64,000 bases of DNA from Ichthyophis bannanicus (GCA_033557465.1 CM066033.1:1247331523-1247395522), one strand, 5' to 3'. Counted from the first letter of the stretch, positions 8,926 to 19,971 are shown. Notes: generated by a model not told the origin, from the letters alone. Numbers and translations: made by a program.

Positions 8926-9862
8926 GGGAGGTTATTCCCTGGGGATAGCATCAGACAGCCCTTGTCTGTTGCACTGCATGCTACCCACCTGAACAGGGCT
9001 TGGCTTTGGTGTGCTGTGGGCAGATGCCACTGCCCCTCCACCACCAGTACCCCTCCGCCACCATGCTGACATGCCCTTATGCTGGTGGTGCTGGTGGTGC
9101 ACAGACCCAGGCCATCCAGTGTGCCACTAGGTGGCTGCCTATGGTGTAGGGTCTGGGGTAGGGGTGCCTAGATTGACATCCGCGCTTCCCCCCGGCACCG
9201 CCTGTCAATGCTATGTGCCCTTTGGGGTACCTCCTGGGTGATGTCCGCTGGGACACTGTGGGTCACACACTCGTGGGCATGTTTGCCCTTGGTCAGTTGC
9301 TGGCTTGCTGTTTTTCTGTTTCTGTGTTCCTATGTGCCACCTAGGCATCTGCCTGGTCCACCCTGTGCCCCAGTTGCCCCACTTCATGTCTCGCCTTCAG
9401 CCCCCTGTGCCCCATTTGTAGCCTCACTGTCGTGCCCTCTCGTACTTGGCCACTATGCTGCTGCTGCTGCACATGTATCACTACTATCACTTTTCTTGGT
9501 TTCCCTGCCTTTGCTGTGCATTGTTGACTGAAATGGTTTCTCTCTCCTGCAAATGTGCCTCTAGCGCGAGGTTTTCACTGGCGATAATTTTCAGACCTTC
9601 ATTTCACGGCGTTAGTGTGCATGGAGCCTCTCCCCACCCACTCTCTGCCCATTGACCCCTTCTCTCTGCCCCTGGGGAGCCTTACTCCGCCCTCTAGGGG
9701 GCCTTACTCCACCCTCTGCGCACCTTAATGCCGCCGGCCACATTATCGCGCGATACGTCACATTCTTGCACGGTAATGTGCCATTATCGCACAATAACAT
9801 CACTTATCGCGCGATAACATTGCAGCTGAGCCGTTAGTGCCATTTAGTAAACATACCCCTAT

Positions 9863-10341
9863 GTTTTCTATGCAAATTGTAGAGACCCTGATTAAGGAGG
9901 GAGGGAAGAAAGACAGGAAAACAGTATGGCTGTGCCCTCTGTGTATTGTAGTATTTGATAGTAATGCAACTCCCCCCCCCCCCACAAATTTTCAAACCTA
10001 TGGCTGCCACACAAAAACAAGCAATTGATCATTCTGCTTATCTTTATGCCCAATATCAAGTGGCACTGAACATGCATGTTACATGGCTAACTTATCCTTG
10101 TAAAGTTAGGGAAACTATCTCTGCGATCTCCCTAGATGGATTCATCAAGCCAAATAGCAGCTGGATATTACTGTTATCCACATACATGTTGGCACCTTTC
10201 CAGGAATGCCCTGGCCTCTCTTAATTTTTTAAAATGTATTTTGGTAATAGCACATTATTGTTGCAATGCACTTTGAAACAGAAGGAGCCAAGGTTGACAG
10301 GGAGATACACAGAGGGACATTCATGGATATAGTATTGAAGT
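9863..10341. other. No feature recognised; short C run
   Basis: Unique-looking sequence between E1 and a minus-strand CR1 fragment, with a C run near 9971-9983. Overlapping short frames on both strands have no family motif. Confidence 0.5.
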
Positions 10342-11138
10342 CATAAGAACATAAGATATGCTATACTGGGTTAGAGCAGGGGTGGGCAATTTTGGTCCTG
10401 GAGGGCTGCAGACCAGTCAGGTTTTCATGATGCCCCTAATGAATATTCATGGACCTATTTCCATACAATGGAAGGCAGTATATGCAAATAGATCTCATGA
10501 ATATTCATTAGGGACATCATGAAAGCCTGACTAATCTGCGGCCCTCCAGGACCGGATTTGCCCACCCCTGGGTTAGACCAAGGGTCCATCAAGCTTAGCA
10601 TCCTGTTTCCTACAGCAGCCAATCCAGGTCACAAGTGCCTGCTAGGTTCTCAAAAAAGGTACAAATATTCCACATTGCTTAACCCCCGGGGTAAGCAGTG
10701 GATTTCCCTGGTCCTCTTTAATAATGGTTTATGGACCTTTCCTCCAGAAACCTGTCCAAACCTCTTTTGAACCCAGCTACACTAACAGCTTTAGTTGCTC
10801 TTCCATTTCGGTCACTCCCCTCTGTACCTTTTCTAATTCTGCTATATCTTTTTTAAGATATGGTGACCAAAATTGCACAGAATATTCAAGGTGCAGTCGC
10901 ACCATGGATCAATAGAGACATTATAATATCTTTGGTCTTATTCTCCATTTCTTTCCTTATGATTCCTAGTATTCTATTTGTTTTCTTGGCCGCGGCTGCA
11001 CACTGGGAGGAGGTTTTCAATGTACTATCAACTATAATGCTCAGATGCTTTTCCTGGTGATTCCTAATTTGGAACCTTGCATCATGTAACTGTAGTTTGG
11101 GTTGTTCTTCCCTAAGTGCATAACTTTGCACTTGTCTA
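10342..11138 (-). mobile_element. CR1 family A fragment, minus strand, with internal deletion
   Basis: The minus strand runs from ORF2 ([27 protein letters not shown] encoded around 10,900-11,060) to the 3' UTR and tail at 10,342. Near 10,790 the text jumps from the region coding GFKKGLDKF to the region coding the upstream VQFW..LEKVQRR segment, so roughly 250 bp of ORF2 is deleted. A hAT MITE interrupts the 3' UTR. Confidence 0.85.
10377..10570. mobile_element. hAT-type MITE in the CR1 3' UTR
   Basis: Ends CAGGGGTGGGC and GCCCACCCCTG, flanks GGTTAGAG (10,369-10,376) and GGTTAGAC (10,571-10,578), a 7/8 target duplication. The host phrase 'actgggtcagaccaaggtcc' is known from other CR1 copies, so the insertion point is certain. 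Long inverted arms, AT-rich centre, no coding capacity. Confidence 0.92.
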
Positions 11139-12582
11139 GGGGCCTTTCCTCTCCCTTGTGCACACAGCTGGGTTCTTAATCCCTCTGAGTCACACTTTAA
11201 AGTGTACTACTGATAATCCCTTTGGAGGGGGATGGATAACTTCCTATATACCCCATCACAAGGGGCAAGAAGTGGTCTGCTTTCACAGTGGCTGGGGATC
11301 TCTAACTTCTAAATCAAATTCTGCATGGAACACAGTATACTAAAAATGCTTTTTGTCTTAAGTTATGCTTGCCAGATTTTGTTGAAATATAATATTTTCA
11401 AACTATACACGATGCTGCAATCTTAAATGAAGATCTTCCTGGCACAGTGAGAAAGTTAAATATATTTCCATACTTTAAATTCTATACAAAAGAGGTATCT
11501 GTGCTTATAGATCTCTAATCACACACACTTGCTCTGTTCTTATTTATATTCTAAATCATGACAGCTTTCATAAAGGTCTGTCTGCAACAAATCTTCCCCC
11601 ATTGACCTACACTATATCCTACAGAGTTTAATTTTTATTTCATGATTTGACATTTCACTAATTTAAGCTTAAAAAGCACGGCTTTTTACAAAATCGTTCA
11701 TACTTCTTTTCAAGCCTTTTTAATTCCTCTCCAAAGTAGGTAGCACTGTTATCGTGCAGTTGCAGCAGACAGTCTGTCTTAAAGATATAATTCAGGGGGC
11801 TCAGTGGTGTCAAGAAAGCACAGTAGGAGCTCAGCAGAGCGGTCTTTAAACCCTTCTGCTTGTCAACCGCCACAGCGTAGGTCTAAAACCTGAAAATATG
11901 CAACAGGGCCCAGGAAACATGGCACGCCATCCACACCACCTAATTTATAGGGTTTATAAATCTCTGGCAGGATATAATTTCCTAGTTGTATTATTTAAAA
12001 TAAAACCCTGGGGATGGGGAGATACATATCTGTGGGCGGACAGATGCATAAAGCTATTTGTTTCTTTCCTACCCTTCTATTATAAAAACACTAGACACAA
12101 ACCAAGCAATTCTTAACTTAAAACAATCAAAACAAGTTACATACTGTTGGGTTTCCTTAAACATGAGGGGAGGGGGGAGTGGTTTTGGAACTCTGTCTCA
12201 TTAACAACTTCAACATTATAATAACCATGGCAGCTGTGGCCACATCCTCCCAACTTCCCATCATCCAATTAAACATAAGACACCAATTTTGAGAGGAATA
12301 AATCAGGGTGATTTGCAGGATCACAGTGGCCCGTATAGTAATAGCAAAATCATTCAATTTAGTTATGTGCACTGTTTCTTCAACCTAGTGTAAGTAAAAT
12401 TATTGGCCATTTGGGTCTGCAGTTTATCTAACCTCACTGAGTCAGTATATTTGGTCAGAGAGCAGCTGCAGGATACGTACAGCTGTATTGTTAAAGCCCT
12501 AACAAGGGAATGATCTATTTGCCAAGCCTTTGAGAGAATGCTTATGGCAAATAGCACACTGCTGACCAATCTGCTCCTGTCC
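11139..12582. other. No feature recognised
   Basis: Moderately AT-rich sequence with scattered short frames and no motif. I see no terminal repeats and no tRNA-like boxes. Confidence 0.45.
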
Positions 12583-12759
12583 ATAGGGGTATGTTTACTA
12601 AACCGTCTTAATGTTACCGGTGCTAGCTGCAGTGATAATGTGAAGAATATGATATAAGGAGTGGGTGTTCCGGTGTCAAGGTAGCAAGAATCTGTATTGC
12701 GTGATAGTGGGTGCCGTGGCACGTTAACCCTAAGTTCATGCCAGCGCAGTATTTGAAAA

Positions 12760-13262
12760 TATAAAGATGTAGCCCACTGGTTACTGCAATGACTGTGGAG
12801 GCAGAGGTCATGGGTTTGATCCTGTGCTGTTATGTAAGAAGGCTGTCTGAAGCATTTCCCTTTTTAAATTTAAATCAGTGCTGTCTGAGGCAGTTTCCGT
12901 ATTTCATTTAAATCTGTGCTGTCTGAGGCATTTCATTTTTTAAGTTAAATCAGTGCTGCCAGCAAAAACACCCTCACAGTGCTGTAACATAAGGTGCCAC
13001 ATAAAACGCCCTATAAGGCACTACATAGGGCACATTATAAAGTGCCCTGTCTGCCAAGGCGCCTTCTAATGTGCTCTATAGGGCATCTTATGAGGCATCT
13101 TAAGTTTACAGCACTGTGAGGGTGCATTTTGCTGGCAGCACTGATTTAAATTAAAAGGAAAAGCCTCAGACAGCCTTATTAAATAACACCACTGTGGGAT
13201 CAAATGCATGACCTCTGCCTACACAGTCAATGAAGTAACCAGTGGGCTACATCTCTATAGCT
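12760..13262. repeat. Palindrome with paired tRNA-like modules in E2
   Basis: Homologous to the palindrome of E1. Left module on the plus strand: A box TAGCCCACTGG at 12,770-12,780 and B-box-like GGGTTTGATCC at 12,812-12,822. Right module on the minus strand: A box at 13,239-13,249, B-box region at 13,197-13,207 with one change from E1. The left arm is longer than the right because of a tandem triplication. Confidence 0.82.
12841..12958 (+). repeat. Tandem triplication of about 39 bp in the left palindrome arm
   Basis: Three consecutive units each begin gctgtctga(a/g)gca and end in aaatc(a/t)gt. E1 has one unit at this place (5509-5550). The array is E2-specific. Confidence 0.8.
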
Positions 13263-14721
13263 ACTGCCACACTGCTGGCTGGCTACAGAAAGACTGCAGG
13301 TCACCACAGAAACTGTCTGCTGTGGTTAGCAGGATAGGGTAAACCCACCCGTACCCATGATGCACTGCACATGCAGATCAGCAGTCTACAACTGATCACA
13401 AGATGGGATATGCACCCCCACGGCACCTAGGCCTGGTAGGGGGAACTAACTGCGGGTGTTACTGGCACAGAGTAGCTACAGACCGTGACATTGTGTGGGT
13501 ACTGTGCTCACCCTGAGGGTGAGGTGGGCGCCCAGCACCAGGTCCGCAGCACCTGACTTGGCTGAGATAGGCTATGCTGCGTGTCCCCATCAGTGCCAGT
13601 GTGTGCTAGGTAGTCCTTGCAGACACACATAGGATACACCTTTGTCCATCTGTATTTCCCCAGTCACGTCTAGCCCTTGTGGACTATGATGTACCCAGAA
13701 TAGAGCATATCCTGTGTGGGTGCCATGGTCATGTTATAGGTGAAGGGAGGTGTTTGGACCCAAAAGCGGAATATGTAGCACCACCCAACCCACCCTCTGT
13801 GCTTCAGGGTGGGGGACAGGATCTCCCACCAACAGATCCACATTCCACATCTCTGCAATGGTGGCAGTAGAGGGGACCATCACCCCCAGACCTGCTGGGG
13901 AATGGGCACCCTACAGTACAGTCAATACAGATCTGTACGCATCACATAAGGCAATAGCAGACAGAATGCTGGAAAGGCTCAGCTGCCCCCCAGCACTATC
14001 TGACATTCACCAGCAGAGGGCACAATCAGTCTCCACCCACTGTACCCTGCAAGGTGTTCCAGCCATACACATGCTAACTGCAGACAGTCTGCTAGCTAAT
14101 ACATAGTGCATGTTCCTGGAGGAGCTGTGTGCACCCAAAAATGGGATGTGAGCACATACACCAAGCAGGTATGTCAGTGATTGGGCCCCAGAAAAGAGAA
14201 CCCATAAATATCACTTGAGAGAAATACTGTATAGCACTATGGGGGAACTTAGCCATGCCGTGGTCGCTGCTCAGTCAGGGTGAGAGTGACCTCCCAGCAT
14301 GACATGCCGCGGCCACCCTGTCCGTGCAGGTGGTGGTCGGGCACTACAATGTCCCAGCCATTGCCCTATACTCTGTGCAAATACCTCCTGTCCGGGTCAT
14401 ACCCACAGTACCTTGCTCCTCATTATGCACATTGGCAGGCTAACACTGGAAACAGTGCAAGCAGTGTGGGCTCAGTAAGGTGTAGGCAGCCACAACACAC
14501 TGGATAGACATACACACACTCTCACACCTATGCCAGCTTTGTGCAACTATAGAGGTTTGTGGCAGCCCTGGCTGCCACACCAGTCTTAAAGGACTAGAAA
14601 GGGGACTGTTACTTCTGGAGAGAAATCTGCAACTGTGAGTATATACTTCTGGTAATTTTCTAAAAAGAATGATTTGTATTAAAACTACTTAATCTGTAAA
14701 CCCACTGTTTTTTGTTGGATC

Positions 14722-14962
14722 AGTTAGGGCCTAGTAGCAGCAATTAAAGTTTGAATTTAAAACACAGAGGAGAGCTTTCTGGTTACATTTCATACCCAGC
14801 AGAGAGCTTGTAGTTTAAATTTAATAGTCACTCAGGGCCAAGTAACAGCAAAGTACTTTTAGTTTAAATTTAACACACAGAAGAGAGCTTTCTGGTTAAA
14901 TTTAGTACCCAGCAGAGAGCTTGTAGTTTAAATTTCATAAGAAGTTAGAGCCTAGCAGCAGC
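14722..14962 (+). repeat. 5' UTR tandem repeat (about 2.2 units of 110 bp)
   Basis: The phrase 'agggcc(t/a)agta(g/a)cagca' recurs at about 14,727, 14,835 and 14,947 (spacing 108 and 112). Each unit contains 'gagagctttctggtta' and 'cagcagagagcttgtagttt'. LINE promoters often lie in repeated 5' UTR units; a promoter role here is inference. Confidence 0.75.
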
Positions 14963-15194
14963 TAAGAGCTATAATTTAAACCAAATCAGAATTTAGCTTA
15001 CCTCAGCAGCACAAGACAGGGTACTGTGTAGCAGCCCTTTTTTAATAAGTGTTATTTCCCTCCCTCCCTCCCCACCCCACTTCCGGTGAACAAGGTATAT
15101 TAAACGTATTAGGTACAGTTTAATTGGTATAAATACCCATAGCAACCCCTAGTAAGTAAGAACTTAAAGATCTAGACACAAACTTAAAACTAAG

Positions 15195-16115
15195 ATGCAG
15201 ACAGCAGTCCAGCAGTGGGATGGGGGCTTTCCAGTCTTTTGCATTGAGTGTCACATGTATGATTTTCTCCCAGTTGGTGAGAGGTCTTACATGTGCACTA
15301 GGTGCAAGGAGCTCTTTTCTCTCAGGGAACAAGTCCATTCTCTAGAGGCTAAAGTAGCAGACTTGGAAAACATAAGACAGACAGAGAGGTACATAGACGA
15401 GACCTACAGGGATATAGTCCTGAAGTCCCACCTCCAGTCTGGCAGCACCCCTGTTGCCATGGAGGAGAGAGGTCACGTGACAGGAGAGCATCACCCTGGT
15501 GTGGCAGGAAGTGATCCTGTAACTAGGACCTGTCCTCCAGGTGATGTAAAACCCTCTCGCACCGAGGAAGTTTCTCCAGGGCCATGTGCACATGAGGGAA
15601 GGGTTAGGACAGCCGTTATAGTTGGTGATTCGATCATTAGGCATGTAGACAGCTGGGTGGCTGGTGGACGTGAGGATCGCCTGGTAACATGCCTGCCTGG
15701 TGCGAAGGTAGCGGATCTCACGCGCCACCTAGATAAGGTCTTAAATAGTGCTGGGGAGGAGTCTGCTGTCTTGGTACATGTCGGAACCAATGACATAGGA
15801 AAATGTGGTAGGGAGGTTCTGGAGGCAAAATTTAGGCTTTTAGGTAGGAAGTTGAAATCCAGAACTTCCAGGGTAGCATTCTCCGAAATGCTTCCTGTTC
15901 CATGCGCAGGACCCAAAAGGCAGGCAGAGCTCCGGAGTCTCAATGCGTGGATGAGACAATGGTGCAGAGATGAAGGTTTTGGATTTGTTCGGAACTGGGG
16001 AACATTCTGGGGAAAGGAGGGGCTCTTCCGAGGGGATGGGCTTCACCTTAACCGGGATGGAACCAGGCTGCTGGCATTAACCTTTAAAAAGGAGATAGAG
16101 CAGCTTTTAAACTAG
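15195..16115 (+). CDS. CR1 ORF1 protein: zinc-ribbon, coiled coil and SGNH esterase domain
   Basis: This 306-codon frame is intact. The N-terminus has two CxxC pairs (residues 16/19 and 34/37), followed by a short coiled coil rich in leucine (about 40-60). An SGNH-hydrolase domain follows: GDSI at 144-147 supplies the nucleophile serine, GTND at 197-200, and DGLHL at 281-285 supplies the aspartate and histidine. In CR1 elements ORF1 proteins of this type bind RNA and carry an esterase of uncertain substrate; they act in the retrotransposition particle. All catalytic residues I can check are present. ORF2 starts 35 bp downstream. The first ATG of the open frame is used as the start. Confidence 0.88.
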   Translation: MQTAVQQWDGGFPVFCIECHMYDFLPVGERSYMCTRCKELFSLREQVHSLEAKVADLENIRQTERYIDETYRDIVLKSHLQSGSTPVAMEERGHVTGEHHPGVAGSDPVTRTCPPGDVKPSRTEEVSPGPCAHEGRVRTAVIVGDSIIRHVDSWVAGGREDRLVTCLPGAKVADLTRHLDKVLNSAGEESAVLVHVGTNDIGKCGREVLEAKFRLLGRKLKSRTSRVAFSEMLPVPCAGPKRQAELRSLNAWMRQWCRDEGFGFVRNWGTFWGKEGLFRGDGLHLNRDGTRLLALTFKKEIEQLLN

Positions 16116-16150
16116 ATATTAGGGGAAAGCCGACAGTCGCCCAAGAGTGG

Positions 16151-19115
16151 ATGGTTCGGAAGAATGTATCCTTGAAGGATACTATCAAAAGCAGAGAGGT
16201 TCCACAAAAGAGTAAAGTAGCCCAAATGCCCTCAAGTATGGAGCTGACAGAGCTTAAAGATCCCAATTTACCCATGTCTAACAATAGCCAAATTAACATG
16301 AATAAAATACATTCTCTAAAATGCTTGTATGCAAATGATAGAAGTCTAAAGAACAAGATGGGAGAGTTAGAATATATAGCACTAAATGAAAGGTTAGATA
16401 TGATTGGAATATCAGAAACATGGTGGAAGGAGGACAACCAGTGGGACACTGTGATACCTGGGTACAAACTATATCGTAATGATAGAGCTGATCAAATTGG
16501 TGGAAGGGTTGCGCTCTATGTTAGAGAGGGCATTGACTCAGAAAGGATTAAAGTTTTGCAGGAAACAGAATCTGCTGTAGAATCTATATGGATTGAAATT
16601 CCATATAAAAGGGGGAAGGCGATGGCAGTGGGGGTGTACTATCGAGCACCTGGCCAGAATGACCAAATGGATGATGAAATGCTCAAAGAAATCAGGGAAG
16701 CTAACAAAAGTTACAGCGCAGTAATAATAATGGGTGATTTCAATTACCCCGGTATCGACTGGGTCAGTGTCACGTCAGGACATGCTAGGGAGATAAAGTT
16801 CCTAGATGAAATAAATGACTGCTTCTTGGAGCAGCTGGTTCATGAACCGACCAGAGGGGAAGCCATATTAGACCTAGTCCTTAGTGGAACACCAGATCTA
16901 GTGCAAGAGATAAGGGTGTTGGGGCCACTTGGCAATAGTGATCATAGCATGATCGCCTTTGATTTAATTAGTGGAGGAGGGATAGTAAGGAAATCCACAG
17001 TACTACCTTTTAACTTTCGAAAGGGAGACTATGATAAAATGAGGAAAACAGTTAAGAAAAAACTAAAAGGAGCAGTTGCGAAGGTTAAAGACGTACATCA
17101 AGCTTGGGTGTTGTTGAAAAATACTATCTTGGAAGCCCAGACCAGCTGTATTCCACGCTTTAAGAAAAGTGGAAGGAAGTCCAAAAAACTGCCAGCATGG
17201 TTTAAAGGTGAGGTCAGAGAGGCTGTTGTTGCCAAAAAAGCATCTTTCAGGAAATGGAAAAAAGAGCCAAACGACGAAACCTGGAAACAGCACAAGCACT
17301 GGCAAGTCAAATGCAAGGCATTGATAAGGCAGGCAAAGAGAGAATTTGAGAAGAAGCTTGCTGCGGAAGCAAAAACGTGAAATAAAGACCTTTTCAAGTA
17401 CATTCGTAGCAAAAAACCTGTGAGAGAGTCAGTTGGTCCATTAGATGATAAAGGGGTTAAAGGAGCACTAAGAGGCAACAAGGCGATAGCGGAGAGACTG
17501 AATGAATTCTTTGCTTCGGTCTTTGCTGAGGAAGATGTAGGGATGTTACCCATGACTGAAGTGGTATTTAAAGATGCGGAAGAATTGAAGGAAATATCGA
17601 TACATCGGGAAGATGTCTTACAACTATTAGATAAACTGAAGAGTAGCAAATCACCTGGGCCGGATGGTATACATCCAAGGGTGTTGAAAGAACTGAAATA
17701 TGAGATTGCAGAACTGCTATCAGTAATCTGTGAACTATCATTAAAATCATCTCTAATACCTGAAGATTGGAGGATCGCCAATGTAACACCAATTTTTAAA
17801 AAGGGTTCCAGGGGTGATCCGGGAAACTACAGACCGGTGAGCCTGACGTCAGTACCGGGAAAAATGGTAGAAACCATCATAAAGAATAAAATTACTCAGC
17901 ATGTAGATAGTCACAACCTAATGGGAGACAGCCAACATGGCTTTAGACAAGGAAGATCTTGTCTTATTAATCTGTTATGTTTTTTTTGAAGGAGTGAATA
18001 AACAGGTGGACAAAGGTGAGTCGGTTGATATTGTGTATCTGGACTTTCAGAAAGCCTTTGACAAGGTCCCTCATCAGAGACTTTTGGCAAAACTAAAGAG
18101 TCATGGGATAGGAGGCAGTGTACTATTGTGGATCAGGAACAGGTTAAAAGATAGAAAGCAGAGGGTAGGGCTAAATGGCCAATTTTCCCAATGGAGAAGG
18201 GTGAATAGTGGTGTACCCCAGGGATCTGTGCTGGGTCCGCTGCTTTTTGACATATTCATAAATGACCTGGAAAGTGGATTAACGAGTGAGGTTATCAAAT
18301 TTGCAGATGACACAAAACTATTTAAAGTTGTTAAAACCCAAGAGGATTGTGAAAAATTGCAAGAGGATCTTGATAAATTGGAAGACTGGGCATCAAAATG
18401 GCAGATGAAATTTAATGTGGACAAGTGCAAGGTTATGCACCTAGGGAAGAACAACCCAAACTATGGTTACACGATGCATGGTTCCACATTAGGAACCACC
18501 ACCCAGGAAAAAGATTTAGGCGTCATTGTGGATACCATGTTAAAACCCTCGGCCCAGTGTGCAGCAGCGGCCAAGAGAGCAAATAGAATGCTAGGTATGA
18601 TAAGGAAAGGAATGGAAAATAAAACAATAGATACTATAATGCCTCTATATCGTTCCATGGTGAGACCGCACCTTGAATATTGTGTGCAATTCTGGTCGCC
18701 ATATCTTAAAAAGGATATAGCGGTTTTAGAAAAGGTTCAGAGAAGAGCCACCAAAATGGTAAAGGGGATGGAAGGATACTCCTATGAAGAAAGGCTAAAA
18801 AGGTTAGGGCTCTTTAACCTGGAAAAGAGACGGCTGAGGGGAGATATGATAGAAGTCTATAAATTAATGAACGGAGTGGAACGGGTAAACGTAGATCGAT
18901 TGTTTACCTTATCAGAATATAGAAAGACTAGGGGACATGCAATGAAGCTACAGGGTAAACTATTTAAGACTAATAAAAGAAAATATTTTTTCATTCAACG
19001 TGTAATCAAACTCTGGAATTTGTTACCGGAGGATGTAGTAAAGGCTGTTAGTGTAGCTGGGTTTAAAAAAGGTTTGGATAAGTTCCTGGAGGAAAGGTCC
19101 ATAAACCATTATTAA
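16151..19115 (+). pseudogene. CR1 ORF2: APE endonuclease and reverse transcriptase, two lesions
   Basis: The endonuclease part (16,310-17,000) has ISETW with the catalytic glutamate, YYRAP, GDFNYPGIDW and SDHSMI, the usual APE-type boxes. The reverse transcriptase follows with [56 protein letters not shown] and the catalytic FADD at 18,300-18,311. The C-terminal region ends in [13 protein letters not shown] at 17,378-17,380 interrupts the frame where the minus-strand copy at 59.6-61.8 kb has a glutamine. A run of eight T near 17,979-17,986 shifts the frame; the other copy has seven. Otherwise complete. The protein would nick the target and prime reverse transcription from the 3' tail. Confidence 0.93.
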
Positions 19116-19261
19116 GAAGTGACCGAAGATATCAATGCTTCACCCAGTACAAGCATTGTGGAACTTGTGTCTCTTGGGGAAACTGCTAGGTACATATGAC
19201 CTAGATTGGCCACTGTTGGAAACAGAATACTGGGCTTGATGGACCTTGGTCTGACCCAGTA

Positions 19262-19283
19262 TGGCATATCTTATGTTCTTATG
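19262..19283 (+). repeat. CR1 3' tail repeat
   Basis: Two to three copies of an 8-bp unit (cttatgtt) end the element. Such a short terminal microsatellite, not poly-A, is characteristic of CR1 and marks the site where target-primed reverse transcription starts. Confidence 0.85.
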
Positions 19284-19642
19284 TCCTGGGCACAGAGCTG
19301 GCATTGCCATGGTACACAATACTGTTGGGGTCACTCCCTGGGGTGGTAAACACTGTCAGAAGCAAAAACTGAAACACACTCCACAGATATCAGAAAGGTT
19401 GCTATGATGAATCTCTGTCAACAAATCGTGTTTAACCTAGGATTTGTTATCGGACATTAATCATAGCAACCTTTTGATATATGTGGAACGTGTTCCCAAG
19501 TTTAGGATGGCATTGCTAAGGTATGCAGGTGCCAGTATTGGGAGATGCTGCTCCGCGCAGGGCCCAACAGCCTGACTCTCCATGAGGCTTTGGATAGTTG
19601 CGCCTGTGGGTGTTTGTGCCCCTGTTGGCCGCTGCTCTAGGG

Positions 19643-19835
19643 CAGAGGTTTCCAACTCCGGTCCTGGTGGGCCAAACATGGTTCAGGTTTTCATGCTGTC
19701 CCTAATGAATATGCATGAGATACATTTGCATACAATGGGGACGGCGCATACAAATGCAGCACAGGCATATTTATTAGGGACAGCATGAAACCTGAATGGT
19801 GTTTGGACCTCTAGGACTGCAGTTGGGAAACTCTG
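19643..19835. mobile_element. hAT-type MITE inside E2
   Basis: Ends CAGAGGTTTCC and GGGAAACTCTG, flanked by a perfect CTCTAGGG (19,635-19,642 and 19,836-19,843). Orthologous within the element to the MITEs at 8057-8245 and 46,154-46,346. Confidence 0.9.
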
Positions 19836-19971
19836 CTCTAGGGATTGCACATGTTTATGGTGTCTGTGCTCTGTAGGGTAAAATATAGGAGTTTATGACG
19901 TGCTTCTTTTATGTGCAGTAACGGTTCTGTCGTTATTACCATGGTTTAGTACTGGGTAAAATATAGGGACA

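Larger units (their letters stand above)
5242..9859. mobile_element. Large non-coding TIR element, copy E1
   Basis: The element starts GGGGTATGTTTACTAAA and ends with the exact reverse complement (17-bp perfect TIR). It is flanked by TAT on both sides (5239-5241 and 9860-9862), a 3-bp target duplication. E2 and E3 share the same ends and most of the interior in the same order. No transposase or other family motif is encoded. The interior holds an inverted pair of tRNA-like modules on the left, another tRNA-like module on the right, GC-rich subterminal repeats such as TTATCGCGCGATAA (about 9744-9823), and nested hAT MITEs. A 3-bp A/T target duplication resembles PIF/Harbinger elements, but TAT is not the usual TWA, so the superfamily is only an inference. 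Confidence 0.85.
14586..19283 (+). mobile_element. Full-length CR1-like LINE, family A, inserted in E2
   Basis: The E1 phrase 'cacaccagtcctgggcacag' (7690-7709) is split here: 'cacaccagtc' ends at 14,585 and 'tcctgggcacag' resumes at 19,284. The insert is 4,698 bp with a target duplication of at most 2 bp, as known for CR1. It has a 5' UTR of about 600 bp with a tandem repeat, ORF1, ORF2, a short 3' UTR and a tail of TTATGTTC units. Two lesions in ORF2 make it inactive. Because the empty site and both ends are visible it can serve as the local reference copy for family A. Confidence 0.95.

Noticed and set aside
9961..9985. C and G homopolymer runs (also 3988, 25,237, 32,230, 40,838, 50,715) as quadruplex or telomeric signals
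   Set aside because: Single runs without the spaced G-tract pattern; simple low-complexity sequence.
15342..15943. Minus-strand frames of 128 and 150 codons
   Set aside because: Shadows of the CR1 ORF1 on the other strand.
17098..17781. 227-codon minus frame
   Set aside because: Shadow of CR1 ORF2; no independent motif.
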